Shown here piece by piece: positions 6,598 to 12,118 of a stretch of DNA of 12,118 bases (its first letter is position 1; every line of letters starts with the position of its first letter). Origin of the DNA: Planctomycetota bacterium (GTDB lineage Bacteria > Planctomycetota > PLA2 > JAEUHO01). The stretch covers positions 4,765 through 16,882 of the forward strand of contig JAHEIK010000029.1 of NCBI GenBank assembly GCA_024639415.1. Direction: 5' to 3'. Position numbers and translations under genes: made by a program. Under the pieces are notes generated by a model. That model did not search any database, was not told where the DNA came from, and was given only the letters and a program-made list of their open reading frames with translations.

Positions 6598-7895
6598 AGC
6601 GTCACGCCCTGAGTCTTGCGCTCGCCTGTCTTCTCGCGCTCGTTCCCGCGGCGGCCGTGCAGGCCGAGGACGACGTGCCGGAGGCGGCCGCGCCGAAGGC
6701 GCCGGCCGGGCCGCGCATCGCCTGGTTCCACAACCTGACCGCAGGGCGCCAGGTCGCCGCACAGACCGGACGGCCGATCTTCGTCGCCATCCACGTACGG
6801 CCCGCCGTCGCTTCGCCCGCAGCCACCGAACGCCTCGAGCGCTGGATCAAGCTCTACCGCACCCCGGAGATCATCGACCTCAGCCGTGAGTTCGCGTGCG
6901 TTCTGCGCGTCATCCAAGCGCCCGAGGGCAAGGACCCCGACGCCGACCAGGCGCCCGCCGCCATGCACCTCGTCGTCGACGGCACGAGCCGCGTCCTCGC
7001 CCGGGACGACACGTCCACGCCCGCGCCGGGGGCGCGTGGCGTCGAGCAGTTGCGCACGCTGCTACGCGACGGGCTGACGAACCATGGGCCGCTGTCCAAG
7101 GATGCGCCGCGCATCGACCCCGGCATGGTCGCCCGCACGAAGGTCGATCTGCGCGGCATCAGTCCGAGCCTGCCCGTCAGCGTGCCGCACGGCGTTCCCG
7201 GCGTGCGCTTGCGCCTGCGCTGGGAGCTGCCCACACCCACGCTGGGAGGCGCGGCGTCCGACGTGATCCGGGCCACGGTGCGGATGCTGTGGGACGAGCA
7301 GGGGCCGTTCGACGTGGGGCAGGTCGAGTTTGAGGCCGGTGCGGAGATCGACGTCCCGCTCGACCTGCGCTTCGACGAGATCGAGGGGTTGGCCGTCCTC
7401 GCGACGAAGGGCAAGCACCGCGTCGACCTGTACCTCGTGCCGCGCGAGGGCTCCTATCCCTTCAGCAGGGGCCCGCTGCACGTGGGCCGGGTCTGGATCG
7501 AGCTGGGGGATGGCGGAGGCGGTGGGGGAGCCTCGTCCGACAACCAGGAGGACGAGGAGAGCGAGCCCGACGCGCCGCCCAAGCCCCAGCCCGAGCCGGA
7601 CGTCGGGCAGGAGCCGCCGCCACCACCGCCGCCGCCGGAGCGCGAGGAGGTGGTGGAGCCCTTCGTGAACGAGGGCGAGACCGTGGAGAAGGAAGACGCG
7701 GTCGTCGCCGTCGAGGATCCGGACGGAGGCGTCAAGCCGCCCAAGCAGGTGCCGCTCGAGCAGGCCCTGCGCGAGTTCGAGAAACGCAAGGAGGACGAGA
7801 TCGCACGCGAGGGCATCTCTGCTCGGGAGCGCTCTTTCCTGCAGCGCTACTTCGAGCTGCTGCAGCGCGGCGTGAAGGGCAAGGCCAAGAAGTGA
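6594..7895 (+). CDS. Exported protein with CxxC-less thioredoxin-like half and Pro-rich linker
   Basis: 433 aa. A classical signal peptide spans residues 1-24 (MKRH, hydrophobic core, VQA before EDD). Residues ~41-140 look like a thioredoxin-fold domain (AAQTGRPIFVAIHV ... TPEIIDLSREFACVLRV), but the position where CxxC would lie has no cysteine. Cys102 is the only cysteine in the mature protein, so redox catalysis is unlikely. A beta-rich region follows (about 180-300), then poly-Gly, an acidic segment, and Pro-rich sequence with eight consecutive prolines. The C-terminus is a charged helical segment (LREFEKRKEDEIAREG, then a YFELLQR helix), like the ends of large periplasmic proteins seen beside DUF58/BatA genes. 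Likely an extracytoplasmic scaffold or binding partner of the BatA-like protein; that role is inferred from context only. ATGA overlap upstream, GTGA overlap downstream. Confidence 0.85.
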   Translation: MKRHALSLALACLLALVPAAAVQAEDDVPEAAAPKAPAGPRIAWFHNLTAGRQVAAQTGRPIFVAIHVRPAVASPAATERLERWIKLYRTPEIIDLSREFACVLRVIQAPEGKDPDADQAPAAMHLVVDGTSRVLARDDTSTPAPGARGVEQLRTLLRDGLTNHGPLSKDAPRIDPGMVARTKVDLRGISPSLPVSVPHGVPGVRLRLRWELPTPTLGGAASDVIRATVRMLWDEQGPFDVGQVEFEAGAEIDVPLDLRFDEIEGLAVLATKGKHRVDLYLVPREGSYPFSRGPLHVGRVWIELGDGGGGGGASSDNQEDEESEPDAPPKPQPEPDVGQEPPPPPPPPEREEVVEPFVNEGETVEKEDAVVAVEDPDGGVKPPKQVPLEQALREFEKRKEDEIAREGISARERSFLQRYFELLQRGVKGKAKK

Positions 7896-8776
7896 GCGAC
7901 GGGCCGCTGCTCACCGAGGCCGAACTGCGTGGACTCGATCGTCTGCGCATCATCCGTCGGCGTCCCTCGTCGACGGAGAACCCTGGCGACTGGCGCACGG
8001 GACGCGTCGGCTCGGGCGCCCTCTTCGCCGACCACCGCGACTACGTCGCGGGCGACGATCTGCGCTACGTCGACTGGAATGTCTACGCGCGCCTCGGGGA
8101 CCTGGTCGTCAAGCGCTTCGAGACGGAAGAGAACCTCGAGCTCACCATCTGTGTCGATCGCAGCCTGTCCATGGCGGGCGCGAAGTCGCGCGCGGCCAGG
8201 CGCCTTGCCGCGGCACTCGGCTACATCGCGCTTGGCCGCCTGGACCACGTGCGGCTGGCGTGGCTGCCCACGCTGCGGCCGCTGCCGGTCAGCACGCACC
8301 GGGGCAAGGGGCGCGCCGGCGCGCTGCTCGACGCGCTGGCCTCGACGCCCGATGAGGGACGCACCGCGCACGGTCAGGATGTCGCGCGCATCCTGTCGCT
8401 GACCAAACGCCGTGGTCTCGCCGTGGTGCTGTCAGACTTCTACGAGCCCCAGAACCTCGTCTCGGGCCTCGCAGGCCTGCGTGCCCGCGGCATGGACGTG
8501 GTCGCACTGCACGTCCTGGACACCGACGACGTGGACCTGCCGCTCGGCGACTCCCTCTTGGCGATCGACCGGGAGAGCGGCGCGGAAGTGAAGATCGACG
8601 TCACGCGCGCCTTCCTCGACTCCCTGCGCGCGACGTGGCATCGGCGCGCCGACGCCCTCGAGCGCTGGTGTGTGCAGCGCGAGATCCTCTACCAGCGCAT
8701 GGAGGTGCACACGCCGCTGTGGGACGTGCTGGCCGAGATGCTCGGCCGTGGCATCACGGTGGGGAAGGCCACGTGA
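7892..8776 (+). CDS. DUF58 family protein with intact VWA MIDAS
   Basis: 294 aa. It carries the DUF58 signature around residues 48-85 (HRDYVAGDDLRYVDWN, then ARLGDLVVKRFETEENLEL), directly followed by the MIDAS motif DRSLSM with Asp89, Ser91 and Ser93. A later VVLSDFYEP supplies the usual third acidic position of a VWA domain. DUF58 proteins accompany MoxR AAA+ ATPases and BatA/BatB proteins and are thought to act in metal-dependent protein interaction or maturation at the membrane. No membrane segment is visible. The GTG start overlaps the preceding stop (GTGA) and is favoured because it gives a normal N-terminus (MSDGPLLTEAEL) with the conserved core at the usual distance. No strong SD is present, so reinitiation after the upstream gene is likely. 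Its own stop overlaps the next GTG. Confidence 0.95.
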   Translation: MSDGPLLTEAELRGLDRLRIIRRRPSSTENPGDWRTGRVGSGALFADHRDYVAGDDLRYVDWNVYARLGDLVVKRFETEENLELTICVDRSLSMAGAKSRAARRLAAALGYIALGRLDHVRLAWLPTLRPLPVSTHRGKGRAGALLDALASTPDEGRTAHGQDVARILSLTKRRGLAVVLSDFYEPQNLVSGLAGLRARGMDVVALHVLDTDDVDLPLGDSLLAIDRESGAEVKIDVTRAFLDSLRATWHRRADALERWCVQREILYQRMEVHTPLWDVLAEMLGRGITVGKAT

Positions 8777-10731
8777 GCGCTGTCGCCCTCTCCTTGCAGC
8801 TCGCGGCGCCGGCGGCGCTCTGGGGCCTGACGGCGTTGCTGCCGATCGTGCTGTTCCACCTCTACTTCCGGCGCAGGCGTCGGGTGCTGGTGCCCTTCAC
8901 ACCTCTGCTGCTGGAGAGCTTCGGCCCGGTCAAGCGCGAGGCGCGCTTCAAGCGCTTGCGCGAGGCCGCCTCGCTGCTTGCCCGCGTGCTCGCCCTGCTG
9001 TGTGCGGTGCTCGCCCTGGGCGGGCTGCGTCCGGCTGAGGCGGATGCGAAGCCGCGCGACCTGTTCGTCGTGATCGACGCGGATGTGACGACGGCAGCGC
9101 GCGAGGCAGACGGTGCGACGCGCCTCGAGCACGCGCGCCGGCTCGCGCGCGCCTTCGTGGCGTCGGTGCCGGAGCGCCGAGGCGCGGCCCGCCGCTTGGA
9201 TGCGCGCGTCAGCGTGCTGCTTGCCGGACTCGCGCCGCGGCTGCTCGTCGCTCCGACGGATGTGCGGGACGAGGCGCTGGCCGCCCTCGACACGCCCCTG
9301 CGTCCCGCGCCCGCGGAGGCGGATCTGGTAGGCGCGCTGGCACTCGCGCTGGAGGCCGCGCGCGCGCGGCCGCGCGCGCGCGTCGTCGTGCTCTCGGCCC
9401 GCGACGTGCAGGTGCCGGAGGTGCCGGAGCACGTGCAGGTGGAGGTGCACGGCACGGGCAGCGCGCGCGCAGATCAGGGCATCCTGGACTTCGCATTGCA
9501 GCGTGAGCAAGACGAGAACGGCTACGTCGTCACGCTGACGGTCGTCAACCATGACGCTGTGGCGAGCACGCGTCGGCTGACCGCGCGCATCGACGGTGAG
9601 ACGGTCGACACGGCCGACCGCGAGCTCTGGTCCGGGCAGACCGAGGAGATCGTCGCGCTCCTGGTGCCCGCACCGCAGCAGTCCGCGTGGCTCACGGTGG
9701 CACTGGAAGGGGACGATGCCTTCCCCGCCAACGATGTCGTCGAGGTGCGCCTGGCTCCGGTGCCGCGTCCTTCGCTGCTCGTCGTGCACGGCGGTCGCGT
9801 GCGGCCCTACACGGCAGCCATCGTGAAGGCGCTCGCCGAGGAGGGCTTGGTCGATGAGGAACGCAGCGGCTTCGTGCGTAGCTCCGAGCTCGCCCGGGCC
9901 AAGCCTCGCGACGTGATCCTCGTAGACGGCGTGTCGCTGCCGGCGGACGCGCTGCGGCCGGGAGCGTACGTGTTCCTCGCGCCGCTGGGCGGGACGCTGC
10001 CGTTCGAGCTTGGGCCGGAGGTGACGCAGCCGCTGATTTGGCGCACGGCCGCCGGGCATCCGCTGATCCGCGATCTCGACTTCCGGCGGGCCCACGTCGT
10101 CCGTGGCCGCACCCTGTCGGGCGCGGGCCTCGAGCCGCTGGCCTACGCGGAGGGGCGTCCGGTCATCGCCGAGGGCGAACGCGCGGGCGTGCGCTACGTC
10201 GTGCTCGGACTCGACCCAGAGAAGTCCATGCTGCCGGTCCAAGCCGCGCTGCCCTTGTTGGTGCGCAACGCGATCGCGCGCCTGGCGCGGGCTCCGCTCG
10301 CTCCGCTCAAGCCGTTCTACGAGCGGGGGGAGGCGCTGCGACCGGAAGTCGACCTGCCGGGTGGGCCCGCCGCGCGCCTGACCTGGAAGGGGCCGGCGAA
10401 GGACGAGGTGCTAGCGGCCGCGGGGCGTGGCGCCGCGGCGGCCCGCCTTGCGCCGGAGGGGCTGGTGTGGCGCGTGCCCGTGGGCGCCGTGGGCCGCGCG
10501 CAGGTCACGACGGGAACGGGAACGTGGACGGGCGACACGGCGTTCCTCGATCTCGATCCCGACCGCACGATCGCCCCCGTCCGGCCCGCGGGCCTGGCTC
10601 CGGCTCCCGCGCAGGCGCGCAGCGATCCTGCCAAGCGCTGGCGCCACGGTCTCCTCGCCCTCGCGGTGCTCTTCCTGTTGCTCGACCTGGCGCTCCTCGC
10701 CCACGCACGCAAGGCCGCCTACAGGGGCTGA
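8773..10731 (+). CDS. BatA-like membrane protein: two N-terminal TMs, degenerate VWA, GATase-like region
   Basis: 652 aa. It opens with the BatA/aerotolerance N-terminal module: a TM at about 13-32 (PAALWGLTALLPIVLFHLYF) followed by a basic RRRRR patch, and a second TM at about 72-92. A VWA-like domain follows, but its MIDAS reads Asp102-Ala-Asp104-Val-Thr106 where DxSxS is expected, so metal binding may be lost or altered. Residues ~235-330 look like a beta-sandwich. Residues ~330-500 (LLVVHGG ... GHPLIRDLDF ... RYVVLGLDPEKSMLPVQAALPLLVRNAIARL) resemble the class I glutamine amidotransferase-like domain common in such proteins; I could not identify a catalytic triad. A final TM lies at about 627-647. 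The GTG start overlaps the DUF58 stop, with a purine-rich GGGGAAGG 4 nt upstream. Probably forms a membrane complex with its neighbours. Confidence 0.9.
   Translation: MSAVALSLQLAAPAALWGLTALLPIVLFHLYFRRRRRVLVPFTPLLLESFGPVKREARFKRLREAASLLARVLALLCAVLALGGLRPAEADAKPRDLFVVIDADVTTAAREADGATRLEHARRLARAFVASVPERRGAARRLDARVSVLLAGLAPRLLVAPTDVRDEALAALDTPLRPAPAEADLVGALALALEAARARPRARVVVLSARDVQVPEVPEHVQVEVHGTGSARADQGILDFALQREQDENGYVVTLTVVNHDAVASTRRLTARIDGETVDTADRELWSGQTEEIVALLVPAPQQSAWLTVALEGDDAFPANDVVEVRLAPVPRPSLLVVHGGRVRPYTAAIVKALAEEGLVDEERSGFVRSSELARAKPRDVILVDGVSLPADALRPGAYVFLAPLGGTLPFELGPEVTQPLIWRTAAGHPLIRDLDFRRAHVVRGRTLSGAGLEPLAYAEGRPVIAEGERAGVRYVVLGLDPEKSMLPVQAALPLLVRNAIARLARAPLAPLKPFYERGEALRPEVDLPGGPAARLTWKGPAKDEVLAAAGRGAAAARLAPEGLVWRVPVGAVGRAQVTTGTGTWTGDTAFLDLDPDRTIAPVRPAGLAPAPAQARSDPAKRWRHGLLALAVLFLLLDLALLAHARKAAYRG
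9357..9382. repeat. 26-bp perfect alternating CG palindrome inside the BatA-like CDS
   Basis: (CG)6-GC-(CG)6, a perfect palindrome encoding Ala/Arg/Pro residues at the end of the VWA-like domain. Alternating CG tracts of this length can adopt Z-DNA or a cruciform and are prone to slippage. Confidence 0.9.
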
Positions 10732-10747
10732 GCCTGTGCGCACAGGC
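10732..10747 (+). terminator. Palindrome directly after the BatA-like stop codon
   Basis: GCCTGTGCGCACAGGC is a perfect 16-bp palindrome (6-bp stem with a GCGC loop) starting at the first base after the stop codon. It is well placed to end the four-gene transcript before the guaB promoter, but no T-tract follows. Confidence 0.35.
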
Positions 10748-10791
10748 GGCCGAGAGCGTCCCTCCAAGGGGCGCGCCACTGCGTGCCCAGC

Positions 10792-10820
10792 TTGACCACC
10801 CCCCGGTGCGGGAGTATCAG
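10792..10820 (+). promoter_or_regulatory. guaB promoter, TTGACC-N17-TATCAG, probably leaderless
   Basis: TTGACC (10792-10797, 5 of 6 matches to TTGACA) is exactly 17 bp from TATCAG (10815-10820, 4 of 6 to TATAAT). The -10 box ends 5 nt before the ATG at 10826, so transcription would begin at the start codon. The overlapping GGAG (10811-10814) could alternatively serve as an SD 11 nt from the ATG if initiation occurs further upstream. Confidence 0.55.
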
Positions 10821-10825
10821 ACGTC

Positions 10826-12118
10826 ATGGAAGATCGAATCCTCGCCACTGCCCTGACGTTCGACGACGTCCTTCTCGTGCCGCAGTTGAGCAGCGTCATT
10901 CCCAGCGAAGTGGACGTCCGTTCCCGCTTCTCCCGCCGGGTTCCGCTCAACATCCCGATCGTGTCCGCAGCCATGGACACGGTGACCGAGAGCGAGATGG
11001 CCATCGCCCTCGCCCGCCTCGGCGGCATCGGCGTCATCCACAAGAACCTGAGCCCGAGCGATCAGGCGCGGCACGTCACGCTGGTGAAGCGGAGTGTGAA
11101 CGGCGTGATCGCCGACCCCGTCACGCTCTCGCCGGACGCGCCCATCGAAGCCGCGCGCGAACTCATGGAGGTCCACAAGATCTCCGGTATCCCGATCGTC
11201 GAGCAGAGCGACGAGAGCAGTCCGCAGCGCGTCGTCGGCATCCTCACGTCGCGTGACCTCAAGTTCGTCGAAGGCGAGCACAAGGTCGGCTCGATCATGA
11301 CGAAGGAGGACCTCGTCACGGCGCCGCCGGAGACGGAACTCGTCCAGGCCCGGACCATCCTCCAGGAGGCCAAGGTCGAGAAGCTGCTGCTGGTCGATGA
11401 GGCCGGTCACCTCCAGGGCCTCATCACGATGCGCGATCTCGACAATCTGTCGCGCTTCCCCGACGCCAACCTCGACCCGAAGGGGCGCCTGCTCGTAGCG
11501 GCGGCGGTTGGTGTGAAGGACGACGAGCGGGTCGATCTGCTCGCCAACGCCCACGTGGACGTCGTCGTCGTCGATACGGCGCACGGCCACTCCGACAACG
11601 TCATCTCGGCCGTCAAGCGCTACAAGTCCGCGCACCCCAACGTCGACGTCGTCGCCGGGAACGTCGGCACGTCGGCCGGCGCCCTGGCGCTCGTCGAGGC
11701 CGGCGCGGATGCCGTGAAGGTCGGCATCGGGCCCGGCTCCATCTGCACGACGCGCGTCGTGGCCGGTTGCGGCGTACCCCAGCTGTCCGCCGTCGCGGCC
11801 GCCGCCGAGGTGTGCCACGCGAACGATGTGCCCGTGATCGCCGACGGCGGCATCCGCTTCAGCGGCGACGGCATCAAGGCCATCGCGGCCGGCGCGTCGA
11901 GCCTGATGCTCGGTGGCCTGCTCGCCGGCGTCGACGAGAGCCCCGGCGAGGTCATCTACCACCAGGGACGCACCTACAAGAGCGTCCGCGGCATGGGCAG
12001 CCTCGGCGCGATGCTCGACGGCAGCGCCGACCGCTACGGCCAGGGCGCGGTCAACCAGCGCGAGAAGTTCGTGCCCGAGGGCGTCGAGGGCCGCGTGCCC
12101 TACAAGGGGGCGCTCAGC
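10826..12118 (+). CDS. guaB: IMP dehydrogenase, C-terminus cut by window edge
   Basis: Catalyses NAD-dependent oxidation of IMP to XMP, the committed step of GMP synthesis, in the cytoplasm. 431 residues are present out of about 490 usual for bacterial enzymes; no stop occurs before the window end. The N-terminal [10 protein letters not shown] and IVSAAMDTV motifs, a tandem CBS-domain insert at about residues 95-205 (KISGIPIV ... ILTSRDLKF, and VEKLLLV ... GLITMRDL), the nucleotide-binding DTAHGHS, and the active-site loop [11 protein letters not shown] with catalytic Cys307 are all intact. The mobile flap ([11 protein letters not shown], Arg423) is present near the right end. The CBS pair is the usual site of purine-nucleotide regulation. 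Start assigned to the ATG at 10826, giving the canonical short N-terminus. Transcribed from its own candidate promoter, 94 bp after the BatA-like gene. Confidence 0.98.
   Translation, partial: MEDRILATALTFDDVLLVPQLSSVIPSEVDVRSRFSRRVPLNIPIVSAAMDTVTESEMAIALARLGGIGVIHKNLSPSDQARHVTLVKRSVNGVIADPVTLSPDAPIEAARELMEVHKISGIPIVEQSDESSPQRVVGILTSRDLKFVEGEHKVGSIMTKEDLVTAPPETELVQARTILQEAKVEKLLLVDEAGHLQGLITMRDLDNLSRFPDANLDPKGRLLVAAAVGVKDDERVDLLANAHVDVVVVDTAHGHSDNVISAVKRYKSAHPNVDVVAGNVGTSAGALALVEAGADAVKVGIGPGSICTTRVVAGCGVPQLSAVAAAAEVCHANDVPVIADGGIRFSGDGIKAIAAGASSLMLGGLLAGVDESPGEVIYHQGRTYKSVRGMGSLGAMLDGSADRYGQGAVNQREKFVPEGVEGRVPYKGALS

Noticed and set aside
8689..10242. 517-residue minus-strand open frame over the BatA-like gene
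   Set aside because: Antisense shadow; the plus frame has TM segments, a VWA-like domain and gene overlap that explain it.
10817..11962. 381-residue minus-strand open frame over guaB
   Set aside because: Asp/Val/Gly/Arg-rich shadow of IMP dehydrogenase, whose motifs are unmistakable.

Overview
The window is high-GC bacterial DNA (roughly 70% G+C by eye, strongly GC-biased third codon positions) and is almost fully coding. It holds nine protein genes. Two run off the ends: valS on the left and guaB on the right. I see no RNA genes, CRISPR, insertion sequences or phage genes. The organism is not certain. The DUF58/BatA-type cluster, an archaeal-type valyl-tRNA synthetase and a very GC-rich genome with short purine-rich repeats fit an uncultured Planctomycetota-like lineage best. 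Myxococcota or another deep environmental phylum cannot be excluded.

Layout. Three genes lie on the minus strand, read right to left: an M48 metallopeptidase with an N-terminal zinc ribbon (4275-3004), an unrecognised 204-residue membrane protein (2888-2274), and valS (2150 to past base 1). A 358-base divergent intergenic region (4276-4633) separates them from plus-strand genes: a three-histidine-box fatty acid desaturase (4634-5659), a tightly overlapping four-gene cluster (5740-10731), and guaB/IMP dehydrogenase (10826 to past the end).

The four-gene cluster is the accessory-looking part. Its genes overlap by ATGA, GTGA and GTGA junctions and so are probably translationally coupled. They encode a three-TM membrane protein resembling the N-terminus of DUF4175-type proteins, an exported protein with a thioredoxin-like N-terminal half lacking CxxC, a DUF58 protein with an intact MIDAS, and a BatA-like membrane protein with a degenerate MIDAS. 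Such sets usually accompany a MoxR AAA+ ATPase, but none is encoded in this window. The 3' end of the first gene consists of a tandem repeat, a strong hairpin, and a 205-nt stretch with only one T that contains three imperfect ~57-bp repeats, all kept open in frame up to the start of the next gene.

A recurrent upstream pattern is a TANNNT element ending 5-8 nt before the start codon of four genes. For guaB it is preceded by TTGACC at a 17-bp spacing. This suggests leaderless transcripts and supports the chosen starts.
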